The position numbers and the translations under genes were made by a program. A DNA stretch of 32,581 bases. Origin: Oscillospiraceae bacterium. Lineage in GTDB: Bacteria > Bacillota > Clostridia > Saccharofermentanales > Saccharofermentanaceae. Below are positions 16,979-25,557 of the stretch, piece by piece. Positions within the stretch are counted from its first letter, which is position 1. Each line of letters begins with the position of its first letter. The notes below the pieces were generated by a model, which saw only the letters and a program-made list of their open reading frames with translations, was not told the DNA's origin and searched no databases. The stretch is from positions 1-32,581 of the forward strand of contig CACYRM010000009.1 in NCBI GenBank assembly GCA_902776845.1, written 5' to 3'.

Positions 16979-17614
16979 ATGCGTATTTTTGCCGGGGATA
17001 CAAAAGCAAGAGTCAGGAAGATAATCGTTTATGCGGTCTATATTATCCTTCTCTCTTCGATCCAGGTATCTTTCCCGGATGCGTTCAGTTTTGCGGGACA
17101 GACGGCAGATCTGGTGTTTGTTTTCGTAGTGCTTTCAGGATATTTCAACGGATTTTGGGACGGTGCCGTTGTCGGACTTGTCTGTGGGATCATAAGGGAT
17201 GTATTCTCGCCGCCGGCTGTAATCGGTCTTGACGGCGATGTAAGGGTGACGGCTTTTATCGGCGCGTTTACGCTTTTCGCGGCAGGAATCACGGGAGCAT
17301 CTTTCTTTACAAGCAGAATGCACCGTAATATCCCGTTCTCCGTCGTTGCTGTCATTTTCGCCACGTTCTGCTATAAAACGGCAGGCTATCTGATAATCTA
17401 CGGTTGGAGCACCCTGGCGGGAACCGGTTCGGGAATATATTCGCCTTTTACGGCTTTTGTATATTCTTTCCTCCCGCAGCTGCTGTTGAATACAATAACC
17501 GCGGTGCCTTTGATCCTGCTGCTCAGGTTCCTGGGTCCTGTGTCGTTTAAGGGAAAAGCTGATAAAGATGAGATTATTGAGCAGGAAGGTGAAGGTAAAT
17601 GGCTCGGAATCTGA
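16979..17614 (+). CDS. mreD: Rod shape-determining membrane protein MreD
   Basis: A 211-aa polytopic membrane protein with about five hydrophobic segments, starting near residue 14 (IIVYAVYIILLSSIQVSF) and ending around 200. The segment FNGFWDGAVVGLVCGIIRDVFSP matches the family's G-x-x-x-G-x-x-x-D pattern in the third helix. Position between mreC and a PBP2 gene is the strongest evidence, because MreD sequences diverge widely. The tail (KADKDEIIEQEGEGKW) is charged and its coding end overlaps the PBP2 start by 16 bp. The ribosome site before ATG 16979 is weak (AAGG at 16967-16970, overlapping the mreC stop), suggesting coupling to mreC. Confidence 0.88.
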   Translation: MRIFAGDTKARVRKIIVYAVYIILLSSIQVSFPDAFSFAGQTADLVFVFVVLSGYFNGFWDGAVVGLVCGIIRDVFSPPAVIGLDGDVRVTAFIGAFTLFAAGITGASFFTSRMHRNIPFSVVAVIFATFCYKTAGYLIIYGWSTLAGTGSGIYSPFTAFVYSFLPQLLLNTITAVPLILLLRFLGPVSFKGKADKDEIIEQEGEGKWLGI

Positions 17615-19926
17615 CAGATGATTACGGTGCATTTGACCATAATGCCGAAAAGGGCGAAAGATCCGAACAGGTATCGCTCTTTTTGCGGTTTTTCAGGTTT
17701 ATCTCAAACCGTTACCTTGTCCTTGCCTCGATATTTGTCGCATTTGGCGTGGTAATCCTCATAATGACCATGAGGCTGCAGTTCTCGGATTACCAGAATA
17801 CTTTGTCACAGAGCTCTTCGGGTGTTGTGAGACAGTATGTATCGCAGGCTCCGAGAGGAGACATCTATGACAGCAGGGGAGTCCTTCTGGCTTCCACGGT
17901 CGAATATAACACCGTAATGATCGCGAATGCGTATATGGACGATGATTCGCTTAATTCGCTGTGTCTTGAACTGAGTTATCTTTTCGATCAGTATCATTGT
18001 ATTGATGTTGCGGATCTCGACCAGTATTTTATCCTGGATCCGAAGGCGAGGTTCGTTAAGTCTGAAGATAAGATAAGGCTGTGGCAGACTGACTCGAATC
18101 TTTTTGACCTTAAGGATTATTCGGCGGGCGTTATCGTAACATTCACGGATGATTATGTTAAAACAGATCCTAATGTGTTTTTCCTTTATCTGAGAAAAAA
18201 ATTCAATATAGATAACAATTATACGATTGAGGAAGCATACAGGATCATAAGGATCAGATATCAGATATTCAGCGACAACTGGGCTTTTATCAAGGGAACT
18301 CCGGTAAAGATCGCCACAGATGTTCCTGTGGAACTTATAAGAAAACTTGAAGAAGAAAATTACCACTATATGGGGCTTGTCGCAGGCAAGGAATATGCAA
18401 GGACATATTCCACCGAAGCGCTTTATGCAAGCCATGTCCTCGGCTATGTGGGAAAGATATCCAGTGTTTCCTATCAGGATCTCTCGCCTTTCGGATACAC
18501 GAGTGATGATATGGTAGGGAAGGCCGGTGTCGAATCACAGATGGAGCGGTACCTCCACGGAAGCAGCGGAATCACGCCTTACAGTATCTGGACCATGAAC
18601 GGTGAGGACGGCCTTTTTGTCCCGCACAGCTACGGTACGGAGCCTGTTGAGGGAGCTACCGTTTATCTGACGATCGATTCGCACATTCAGGAAGTCGGAA
18701 CACAGGCTCTTAAGGAATACATCCTTGAAGCAAAGGAAGACGAGCAGATGAACCAGACCGGTTATAAAGTTGCTTCGGCAGGCGCTTTTGTTATGATGAA
18801 CGTCAACACCGGCGCTGTCATAGCCATGGGCTCTTATCCGAACTACGATCCTAATGATTTTGTCCTGCAGAACTACGGTGACGAGCAGGCAAAAGAACAG
18901 GTCAAATATTATCTCGGTCTGGATCAGTACCAGGATATTACATCCGGAGACCTTCCGATGTGGAACCGCGCGATTATGTCGATGTACGCCCCGGGTTCAA
19001 CTTTCAAACCCTGCACGGCTCTGGCTGCGCTTGAGAACGGTGATATCACTCCTGAAGACAATACGATATCGTGCGTAAGCCCTTATGATGTGGACGGCTG
19101 GATATTCAAATGCCTCGAGTTTCCTGATTACGGTCACGGTCCTCTGACCCTGAACGACGCAATGGCGCAGTCATGCAATATCTATTTTATGATCCTCGGT
19201 ATCAGGACCGGTATCGACAATATCTCAGCTATGGCCAACAGATTCGGTCTCGGTGTCAAATCCGGCATAGACCTTCCGGGCGAGATCTCCGGAGTCATGT
19301 CGAGCCGTGAGAATAAGAGACTTACAAGACAATCCGTATATGATAAGACATGGTTCCCGTCAAATACCGCCCAGGCCTCGATCGGACAGTTCGATAACTG
19401 CTTTACGATCCTTCAGCTCTGCAGATATACATGCGGTATTGCCACTAACAAACTTTGCACGCCTTATGTGGTTGATAAGGTCGTTGCAAATGACGGTACC
19501 ATCCTTTATCAGGGACAGTCGGAATCTGTTGATATAGGCATCTCCGAGGAAAGCATCGAAGCCGTAAGAACGGCGATGAGATGCGTTGCTACCGGTACAT
19601 ACAGGTGGAGTTCTTCCGCCGGCGGACAGTTCGATGACTATCCTGTCGAGATGGTATGTAAGACCGGTACGGCGGAGACGGGCTTTGAGGACTCAAGAAA
19701 AGAGTATTCGAACGGTCTGTTCATATGCTATGCGCCCAAGGATAATCCTGAGGTGGCCCTTGCGCTCGTGGTTGAGAAAGGTAAGTGGGGTGCCACATCT
19801 GTCGTTATCGCGAAAAAGATCATGGCGGCATATTTTAATGAGCAGTTCGATTCTTCCGAACCTCTTTATACAGCAAACCCGATCTTTGGAGATTATCTGC
19901 CTTCGATAAACGCCACGGCCGGCTGA
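17599..19926 (+). CDS. mrdA: Penicillin-binding protein 2 (elongasome transpeptidase)
   Basis: A class B PBP that cross-links peptidoglycan during elongation. The 775-aa protein has a cytoplasmic tail, a membrane helix (about residues 36-57, LVLASIFVAFGVVILIM), the PBP dimerisation/pedestal domain starting at QAPRGDIYDSRG, and a C-terminal transpeptidase domain. The catalytic motifs are complete: Ser467-Thr-Phe-Lys470 in APGSTFKPC, Ser525-Cys-Asn527, and Lys688-Thr-Gly690. It is longer than E. coli PBP2 (about 630 aa), with extra sequence in the pedestal region (residues 110-230). It overlaps mreD by 16 bp. The rodA partner is not next to it in this window. An alternative SpoVD/PBP2b role is less likely given mreCD. 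Confidence 0.93.
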   Translation: MARNLTDDYGAFDHNAEKGERSEQVSLFLRFFRFISNRYLVLASIFVAFGVVILIMTMRLQFSDYQNTLSQSSSGVVRQYVSQAPRGDIYDSRGVLLASTVEYNTVMIANAYMDDDSLNSLCLELSYLFDQYHCIDVADLDQYFILDPKARFVKSEDKIRLWQTDSNLFDLKDYSAGVIVTFTDDYVKTDPNVFFLYLRKKFNIDNNYTIEEAYRIIRIRYQIFSDNWAFIKGTPVKIATDVPVELIRKLEEENYHYMGLVAGKEYARTYSTEALYASHVLGYVGKISSVSYQDLSPFGYTSDDMVGKAGVESQMERYLHGSSGITPYSIWTMNGEDGLFVPHSYGTEPVEGATVYLTIDSHIQEVGTQALKEYILEAKEDEQMNQTGYKVASAGAFVMMNVNTGAVIAMGSYPNYDPNDFVLQNYGDEQAKEQVKYYLGLDQYQDITSGDLPMWNRAIMSMYAPGSTFKPCTALAALENGDITPEDNTISCVSPYDVDGWIFKCLEFPDYGHGPLTLNDAMAQSCNIYFMILGIRTGIDNISAMANRFGLGVKSGIDLPGEISGVMSSRENKRLTRQSVYDKTWFPSNTAQASIGQFDNCFTILQLCRYTCGIATNKLCTPYVVDKVVANDGTILYQGQSESVDIGISEESIEAVRTAMRCVATGTYRWSSSAGGQFDDYPVEMVCKTGTAETGFEDSRKEYSNGLFICYAPKDNPEVALALVVEKGKWGATSVVIAKKIMAAYFNEQFDSSEPLYTANPIFGDYLPSINATAG

Positions 19927-20005
19927 TTTCTTCAGTTTTTTCAGACACTTTTTGGCCCGATTATAAAATTTTGATAATTCATTGTTGATTTCTAACAAAG
20001 AGCAG

Positions 20006-20034
20006 TTGCCCCAAAACGCATTTTACTGTACAAT
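20006..20034 (+). promoter_or_regulatory. Predicted promoter for the MGS-like/metallohydrolase pair
   Basis: TTGCCC at 20006-20011 and TACAAT at 20029-20034 are 17 bp apart. It lies in the 139-bp gap after the PBP2 gene. GGGAG at 20054-20058 is the ribosome site for the ATG at 20066. Confidence 0.55.
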
Positions 20035-20065
20035 CTGTTTATAAGTTTTTAATGGGAGATTTCGG

Positions 20066-20458
20066 ATGAAGATAGTTTTGATGGCCGACAACAGGAAGAC
20101 TGAGCTCTTGGTCAACTTCTGCATTGCCTACAAGCCTTTGCTTGAGAAACATCAGCTTATCTCTGTTTACTATACGGCCAAGCTTTTAAAGACCGCAGCC
20201 GATTTGGATGTTTCCGGTCTCTCTGTAGATTATTCGAGCGGCTTTGAGCAGCTTGCTTCAAGAGCGGAATATAACGGAATTGACTGTGTTATCTATCTCA
20301 GGGACGGCCGTCAGGTAGGAGAGTCCAATCCTTTTGAACTTTTGGATGTCTGCGACCAGAATATGATCCCTTATGCTACCAACATAGCTTCTGCGGAGAT
20401 ACTTATTACCGCAATTGACAGCGGCGCGCTTGATTATCGCGAATGGAACGCAGGCTGA
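20066..20458 (+). CDS. Methylglyoxal-synthase-like protein lacking family catalytic residues
   Basis: The 130-aa length and two ends match the MgsA family: MKIVLMA then YKPLLEKHQL at the start, and IPYATNIASAEILITAID near the end, close to the family's IPLATN..TAEIL. MgsA converts dihydroxyacetone phosphate to methylglyoxal. The active site is largely gone: the family's His-Asp after MKIALIA is Asp8-Asn9, the phosphate loop TGTTG reads VYYTA (34-38), the GGDQQ aspartate is Phe60, and the PHEPD histidine/aspartate region reads GESNP (85-89). Only the Arg-Asp of RDP remains (79-80). I therefore call it an MGS-fold protein, not a proven synthase; it may sense a phosphorylated ligand. It overlaps the next gene by 16 bp. 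Automatic annotation would likely say MgsA. Confidence 0.75.
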   Translation: MKIVLMADNRKTELLVNFCIAYKPLLEKHQLISVYYTAKLLKTAADLDVSGLSVDYSSGFEQLASRAEYNGIDCVIYLRDGRQVGESNPFELLDVCDQNMIPYATNIASAEILITAIDSGALDYREWNAG

Positions 20459-21102
20459 TCACAGTCCCTTTAGGACCTCTGGAATCCAATATGTATCTGA
20501 TTACCGGAGATACCGGTATTTTTGTCGTGGATCCTTCTGTCTCTCCCGAGAGAGCGGAGGAGTACTGTGACCTTCCGGGGCTTTCGAAGGGTGAATGTCA
20601 TGTGAGGGCGCTTCTGCTTACTCACGGACATCATGATCACATCAAGTATGTAAATGAATGGCAGGATGCCTATCCGACGGCTAAGATCTTCTTCAGCAGC
20701 AACGACAGGGATCTTTTGGGCAACGGATACATGAACTGCTCATATATGGAGGGCTATGAGGTCATTTATGACTTCAAGTATTCCAATCTTGCCGGAATGT
20801 ACGGGCAGAATCTTGTAAAGGAAGAAGATATCTCGATAAAGGTCTATGAGACTCCGGGCCATACGATGGGCAGCGTGTGTTTTCTTGTGACTATAGACGG
20901 CGAAGATATGCTGTTTACCGGAGATACAGTATTCAGAGGTTCCGTGGGACGCACGGATATGCCGGGCGGGTCGGGAAAGGACATAATGAAATCCGTAAAG
21001 AGAATAAGCAAACTGGATCCCGGACTTAAGATCTATCCGGGGCACGGACCTGATTCCACGCTCGGGGATGAGATAAGGTTCAATCCTTTCTTTTCAATGT
21101 AA
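20443..21102 (+). CDS. Metallo-beta-lactamase-fold hydrolase (glyoxalase II-like)
   Basis: A 219-aa member of the GloB-like branch of the MBL superfamily. The two-metal site is complete: THGHHDH with His61, His63, Asp65, His66, then His140 in ETPGHTMGS, Asp161 in FTGDTVF, and His201 in YPGHGP. GSVGRTDMPGG is typical of glyoxalase II-like enzymes of Gram-positive bacteria, which often lack glutathione, so the thioester substrate is unknown. It starts inside the preceding MGS-like gene (ATG 20443, no separate ribosome site), so the two proteins are made together. An insertion around residues 85-125 is longer than the minimal enzyme. The stop is followed directly by the pheST promoter. Confidence 0.9.
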   Translation: MERRLITVPLGPLESNMYLITGDTGIFVVDPSVSPERAEEYCDLPGLSKGECHVRALLLTHGHHDHIKYVNEWQDAYPTAKIFFSSNDRDLLGNGYMNCSYMEGYEVIYDFKYSNLAGMYGQNLVKEEDISIKVYETPGHTMGSVCFLVTIDGEDMLFTGDTVFRGSVGRTDMPGGSGKDIMKSVKRISKLDPGLKIYPGHGPDSTLGDEIRFNPFFSM

Positions 21103-21107
21103 TTTGC

Positions 21108-21137
21108 TTGACTTTTCTTTTATTTTTTATGTACAAT
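21108..21137 (+). promoter_or_regulatory. Predicted sigma-A promoter for the T-box pheST operon
   Basis: TTGACT at 21108-21113 and TACAAT at 21132-21137 are 18 bp apart. The -35 begins only six bases after the stop codon of the metallohydrolase gene. The predicted start near 21144 matches the expected 5' end of the T-box leader. Confidence 0.7.
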
Positions 21138-21143
21138 GGTGCT

Positions 21144-21427
21144 CTGCAATGAAGGTGCGTAAGTAGTCTTACTGCTGACCGGAACAGAGAGTCGTGTCTT
21201 GGGCTGAAAGCACGATCCGAAGGGCATAACGATGAATTTCAACACCGGAGCTTCTGTCGAAAACGGTTAGGATACTGATTAAGCAGATGCCTTGCGCAAC
21301 GGCATAAAAAGTGCGTAAACAAGAGCGGGTGACTATAATGGTTTCCCGAACATGGGTGGTACCGCGAAGGTGCTTGGAACAAAGCGAATTCGTCCCGTGG
21401 CAATTATGATTGCCGCGGGCTTTTTAT
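21144..21427 (+). ncRNA. T-box leader (tRNA-Phe sensing) of pheST
   Basis: A leader of about 280 nt ahead of pheS. Stem I spans about 21150-21260 and carries AGAGAGTCG and CGAAGGGCATAACGATG elements. The likely specifier codon is TTC at 21238-21240, followed by A, which matches Phe. The conserved T-box sequence GGGTGGTACCGCG is at 21354-21366; its TGGT would pair with the ACCA end of tRNA-Phe. A terminator follows. When uncharged tRNA-Phe binds, the antiterminator forms and pheST is transcribed (known mechanism). This fills almost all of the 361-base gap between 21103 and 21463. Confidence 0.95.
21394..21427 (+). terminator. T-box regulatory terminator upstream of pheS
   Basis: CCCGTGGCAAT at 21394-21404 pairs with ATTGCCGCGGG at 21409-21419 (one T-G wobble, loop TATG), followed by TTTTTATTT. 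The left arm is expected to be captured by the antiterminator when the T-box binds uncharged tRNA. Confidence 0.93.
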
Positions 21428-21463
21428 TTGGTTAATGACAAGCGGAAATAAAAGGAGGAAAAC

Positions 21464-22507
21464 ATGGCTGAACTTAGTGAATTAAGCGCAAAGTTATCAG
21501 AGATCAAAGCCAAGATCGAATCAGACCTTACCGGGATCAAGAGCTCCAAGGGTGTTTTCGAATACCGAAAGAGCGTTATGGATTCCAAGGAAGGCAAGAT
21601 CGGTTCTCTCATGAAGGAGATGGGCAAGATACCGAAGGAGCTTAAAGCTGACTACGGCAAGATGGTCAATGAGATAAGAAACTGGGCAACAGAGAAGTTC
21701 GATGCATTGGATGCGGAGTTCAAAGCTGCCGAGCAGAAGGCAAGATATGAATCTGAGACGATCGACGTAACTCTGCCTTCCAAGAAGCTTAAGAAGGGTT
21801 ATCTCCATCCCAATACACAGGTAAGAAACCAGATCGTGGACATCTTCGGTTCTATGGGTTTCTCTGTATATGAAGGAAATGAGATCGAGACAGATCACTA
21901 TAACTTCACGGCACTTAATATCCCTCAGGATCACCCCTCGCGTGATATGCAGGATACATTCTATCTGAGCCCTGAGTTCCTTTTGAGAACTCAGACTTCA
22001 GCCGGACAGGTTCATGTCATGGAGTCACAGCAGCCGCCTATAAAGATCATCTCGCCCGGTAAGGTTTTCCGTTCCGATGACGATGCGACACATTCACCGA
22101 TGTTCTCCCAGATGGAGGGACTTGTTGTGGATGAAGGTATCACATTATGCGATCTCCAGGGTATGCTCGACGTATTCGTTAAGAAGATCTTCGGTGAGGA
22201 AACAAGAACCAGATTAAGACCTTCATATTTCCCGTTCACCGAGCCTTCTGTTGAGGTTGACGTTTCCTGCTTCCAGTGCGGCGGCAAGGGATGCAAGCTC
22301 TGCAAGGGAACAGGCTGGATAGAAGTTTTGGGCGCAGGCGTGGTTAACAAGAAGGTTCTTGAAGGCTGCGGCATTGACAGTGACAAATACAGCGGTCTGG
22401 CTTTCGGTATCGGAATCGATCGTATTGCCATGCTCAAGTACGGAATCAACAACATCAAGCTCTTATTTGAGTCTGATCTCCGCGTACTTGAACAGATCGA
22501 TGACTAA
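21464..22507 (+). CDS. pheS: Phenylalanyl-tRNA synthetase alpha subunit
   Basis: It is the catalytic subunit of the alpha2beta2 enzyme that charges tRNA-Phe. The 347-aa protein has an N-terminal tRNA-binding coiled coil (about residues 1-95), class II motif 2 around [19 protein letters not shown], and motif 3 [14 protein letters not shown] near the C-terminus. The cysteine cluster [19 protein letters not shown] is common in Firmicute PheS. AAAGGAGG precedes ATG 21464. It lies 36 bases after the T-box terminator and is followed by pheT after 18 bp. Confidence 0.97.
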   Translation: MAELSELSAKLSEIKAKIESDLTGIKSSKGVFEYRKSVMDSKEGKIGSLMKEMGKIPKELKADYGKMVNEIRNWATEKFDALDAEFKAAEQKARYESETIDVTLPSKKLKKGYLHPNTQVRNQIVDIFGSMGFSVYEGNEIETDHYNFTALNIPQDHPSRDMQDTFYLSPEFLLRTQTSAGQVHVMESQQPPIKIISPGKVFRSDDDATHSPMFSQMEGLVVDEGITLCDLQGMLDVFVKKIFGEETRTRLRPSYFPFTEPSVEVDVSCFQCGGKGCKLCKGTGWIEVLGAGVVNKKVLEGCGIDSDKYSGLAFGIGIDRIAMLKYGINNIKLLFESDLRVLEQIDD

Positions 22508-22525
22508 GGAAAGGGAGGCAGGAAT

Positions 22526-24943
22526 ATGTTAGTACCATTAAGCTGGCTTAAAGATTATGTAGATATTGACGTTACTCCGGACGTGCTGGAGGAGAAACTC
22601 TTCAGCTGCGGCTTTGAAGTAGAGGAAAAGTACGAAGTGGGCAAGGACATCTCTAAGGTCGTTGTCGGTGAGGTCAAGACGTGCGATCCGATCGAAGGCA
22701 CACACCTTCACCTCTGCTCTGTTGATGCAGGTGAGCACGGTGTTCTTCAGATCTGCTGCGGCGCGGATAATGTTAAGGCAGGAGGAAAGTATCCTCTGGC
22801 TCTGATCGGTGCCCAGGTTTACGCGACAGCGAAAGACCATGTAACCGTTGAAGGCGTCATGACCATCGGCCAGGGCAAACTGAGAGGTTACGATTCATTC
22901 GGTATGCTCTGCTCGGGTGTTGAGATCGGCGTTACCGAGGATATGTTCCCCGGCGCGGGTTACAACGGACTTCTGGTCCTTCCTGAAGATTCGGTTCCGG
23001 GCGCTGACGTTAAGCCTATCCTCGGCCTGGACGATTATATCTTCGATGTTTCTATCACTGCGAACAGACCTGACTGCCAGTCCATCTTCGGTATCGCAAG
23101 AGAGGTTGCCGCAGTACTCGGAAAGCCTGTAAAGGAGCCCGCTCTGGATTACACTGAGAGCGATGCCGCAATCGATTTCAACATCAGAGTATCAGCTCCG
23201 GACCTCTGCCCGAGATATATCGGTCATTATGTTTCAGATGTTACTATCGCCGAGTCACCCGTATGGATGAAGCGCCGTCTTGCTCTTGTCGGATGCTCCG
23301 CGATCTCCAATGTGGTCGATATCACTAACTACGTTCTCTATGAACTTGGTCAGCCGATGCACGCTTTCGATTATTCTTATCTTGAAGGCGGAGAGATCCA
23401 TGTGCGCCGTGCCGAAAACGGTGAGAAGATCGTAACTCTTGATGAGAAGGAATTCTCTCTTACATCCGATAACCTCGTAATCTGCGACGGCGTTAAGCCT
23501 GTTGCGCTGGCAGGTATCATGGGCGGCCTCAACTCTGAGATCCTCGATTCGACAAATGCAGTCATGTTCGAGGCTGCAAAGTTCGCTCATGACAACATCC
23601 GTAAGAGTTCCAAGGCTCTTGGCCAGGTTTCTGATTCGAGCATGAGATTCTCCAAGGGTGTTGATGAATACACAACGGTCATGGCAATGAAGCGCGCTCT
23701 GCACCTCATTGAAGAGCTCGGCTGCGGCAAGGTCAGTAGGACATCTTTCGACGTTAACACAGGCAATTCCATTGAGCCCCGCAAGCTTACCGTAAGCGTT
23801 AAGCAGGTTAACGGTGTTCTCGGAATCACGGTTCCTGATGATGATATCGTCCGTATCCTTACAAACCTTAATTTCGCTCCTGAGCTTAACGGTGATGAGC
23901 TGACTATAGCAATTCCGGGATACCGTGTTGATATGGAATCCTATCAGGATGTTGCTGAAGAGGTTATCCGTATGTACGGCTACGATCACATCACGCCTAC
24001 ATTTATCCCGACCGCGAAAGTTACGTCAGGCGGATATAACCTCAAGCAGCGTTCGGAACTCAAGATCAAGAGGGATCTCTGCGCTGCAGGCGCGAGCGAA
24101 GGCGTACACTATTCATTCTTCTCGCCCTCTGACTTCGATCTTCTGAGACTTCCTGAAGATGCTCCGGAGAGATTCGCAATAAAGATCATGAATCCTATCA
24201 ATATCGATCTGTCTTTGATGCGCACAACGCTTGCGCCCCAGATGATCAAGGCTATGGCAAGGAACCAGAAGAACGGTATCCTTACCGGCCGCATCTATGA
24301 GATGGGTAATAAGTTCCTTCCCAAGAGTTTGCCTCTTACTGAGTATCCTGATGAGCGTGAGACGATCTGCATCGGTGTTTTCGGGGAGGAAGAAGACTTC
24401 TATTCACTTAAGGGCCTTGTCGATGTTATCGCTGATTCCCTGGATGTGGAATTCGATTATGAGAAGGATACAAAGACGTTCCTTCATCCCGGAAGAACTG
24501 CAAAGGTTATCTGCAACGGTGAAGAAGTCGGTTACCTTGGTCAGGTCCTCTATGAGATCTGCGATGAGCTTGATATGAGGGTTCCGGCTTACGTTGCCGA
24601 GATCGACTTGCGCGTTTTGAGCAAGTACTACGGCAAAGAGAGAAAGTTCATTCCTCTTCCCAGATTCCTTGAAGAGAAGAGAGACTTCTGCTTTGTTATG
24701 GACAAGGATATTTCCTGCGCGGCTGTCGAAAAGGAGATCAAGGCTTCATGTGAATATATCACCAAGATAGAGCTTTTCGATATCTACGAGGGAATCCAGC
24801 TCGGACTCAACAAAAAGAGTCTTGCGTTCAGCGTTGTATTCACTCCGAAGGACGAGGAATTCACATCCGAAGTGATCGACGGATTTGTTAAGGCTATCCT
24901 TGATAATCTTAATGAAAAATACGGTATCTCTTTGAGAGCGTAA
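22526..24943 (+). CDS. pheT: Phenylalanyl-tRNA synthetase beta subunit
   Basis: The 805-aa beta subunit carries tRNA binding and editing. Domains in order: the EMAP/tRNA-binding domain (about residues 40-150, VVGEVKTCDPIEGTHLHLC), the B3/B4 editing domain (about 210-380, PRYIGHYVSDV, NVVDITNYVLYELGQPMHAFD), B5 (about 405-475), the catalytic-like core, and the C-terminal ferredoxin-fold anticodon-binding domain starting near PLPRFLEEKRDFCFV (about 710). A GGGAGG site precedes the ATG. The gene ends at 24943, just before a strong terminator, so pheST is a closed two-gene operon. Confidence 0.97.
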   Translation: MLVPLSWLKDYVDIDVTPDVLEEKLFSCGFEVEEKYEVGKDISKVVVGEVKTCDPIEGTHLHLCSVDAGEHGVLQICCGADNVKAGGKYPLALIGAQVYATAKDHVTVEGVMTIGQGKLRGYDSFGMLCSGVEIGVTEDMFPGAGYNGLLVLPEDSVPGADVKPILGLDDYIFDVSITANRPDCQSIFGIAREVAAVLGKPVKEPALDYTESDAAIDFNIRVSAPDLCPRYIGHYVSDVTIAESPVWMKRRLALVGCSAISNVVDITNYVLYELGQPMHAFDYSYLEGGEIHVRRAENGEKIVTLDEKEFSLTSDNLVICDGVKPVALAGIMGGLNSEILDSTNAVMFEAAKFAHDNIRKSSKALGQVSDSSMRFSKGVDEYTTVMAMKRALHLIEELGCGKVSRTSFDVNTGNSIEPRKLTVSVKQVNGVLGITVPDDDIVRILTNLNFAPELNGDELTIAIPGYRVDMESYQDVAEEVIRMYGYDHITPTFIPTAKVTSGGYNLKQRSELKIKRDLCAAGASEGVHYSFFSPSDFDLLRLPEDAPERFAIKIMNPINIDLSLMRTTLAPQMIKAMARNQKNGILTGRIYEMGNKFLPKSLPLTEYPDERETICIGVFGEEEDFYSLKGLVDVIADSLDVEFDYEKDTKTFLHPGRTAKVICNGEEVGYLGQVLYEICDELDMRVPAYVAEIDLRVLSKYYGKERKFIPLPRFLEEKRDFCFVMDKDISCAAVEKEIKASCEYITKIELFDIYEGIQLGLNKKSLAFSVVFTPKDEEFTSEVIDGFVKAILDNLNEKYGISLRA

Positions 24944-24970
24944 GAACGTAAACAGATTACTTTTTATCCG

Positions 24971-24999
24971 GAGGCTGCTCAAAAGGGCAGCCTCTTTTT
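24971..24999 (+). terminator. Intrinsic terminator of pheST
   Basis: GAGGCTGCTC at 24971-24980 pairs with GGGCAGCCTC at 24985-24994 (ten base pairs with one T-G wobble, loop AAAA), followed by TTTTTG and a later T6 run. Confidence 0.95.
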
Positions 25000-25254
25000 G
25001 TGTTTTTTGAATTTGATTTGCGTTCAATTTACGTTCAATAGGTATTATAAGACAGCCTTTTGTGCTTCAAGCCCTGTAACGCAATAAAATCAGTGCTTTG
25101 AAGCGCTTTTGACGCACTTCGCGCGGGGCGCCTTTTTATGCCTGCCTATGTCGGTTTTGTCGGATTTTGTAAGGAATATCAAAGCCCCTCTGACTGTATG
25201 ATTATCCGAAAGAAATACGGTCAGAACAGCGCTTATTCAAAAAGGAGGTCCATT
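25000..25254 (+). other. Noncoding leader of the Tad-like cluster, with a predicted stem-loop
   Basis: No convincing gene is seen here. A weak promoter candidate is TTGCGT at 25018-25023 with TATTAT at 25043-25048 (19 bp spacing). A stem of 11 base pairs with one bulge forms between 25062-25072 (GTGCTTCAAGC) and 25095-25106 (GCTTTGAAGCGC), loop about 22 nt. An imperfect second inverted repeat, GAAGCGC and GCACTTC, follows at 25101-25120, sharing bases with the first, then GGCGCC with TTTTT at 25128-25137. The shared bases make alternative structures possible. The frame open from ATG 25138 lacks a ribosome site and is not counted as coding before 25255. Confidence 0.45.
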
Positions 25255-25557
25255 ATGTCTACGATTGAATCGGCTATAGCTTTTCCGCTGATCCTGATTA
25301 TGCTCGTGTTCATGATCTCTGCTCCCGAGGCGATAGCCCTGGAAAGCTTTGAACGGGCTAAAGACGGCGGCAATGAACTCTTTTACATGGAACGCGATAA
25401 AGAAGTCGCATATAAGAATATCGTAAGAGGTGTTGACTGTTACGATACATCGCCTGAGAAACTTTGCACTTATCTTTCCGGGATATCGGACAATTTCAGA
25501 CTGATATACGGCGCTGTTTTCGATCTGTCAAAGGAGGCGCAGAATGAGGAGAATTAA
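25255..25557 (+). CDS. TadE-like small membrane-anchored protein
   Basis: A 100-aa protein with a single N-terminal hydrophobic helix at about residues 4-24 (IESAIAFPLILIMLVFMIS), the pattern of TadE-type pseudopilins (acidic residue, then Ala/Phe/Pro and aliphatics), and a short charged soluble part. I chose ATG 25255 because AAGGAGG lies six bases upstream; an in-frame ATG at 25138 or 25198 would add 39 or 19 residues but lacks a ribosome site. With this start there is no classic Gly before the Glu, so prepilin processing is doubtful. It overlaps the next gene by 14 bp. Family assignment is by pattern and context only. Confidence 0.6.
   Translation: MSTIESAIAFPLILIMLVFMISAPEAIALESFERAKDGGNELFYMERDKEVAYKNIVRGVDCYDTSPEKLCTYLSGISDNFRLIYGAVFDLSKEAQNEEN

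Noticed and set aside
19923..19941. Possible terminator CTGA-TTTCT-TCAG plus T6 after the PBP2 gene
   Set aside because: Only four base pairs in the stem; too weak to call.
25138..25254. Upstream in-frame ATGs (25138, 25198) of the TadE-like gene
   Set aside because: Neither has a ribosome site, and a perfect AAGGAGG lies just before ATG 25255.
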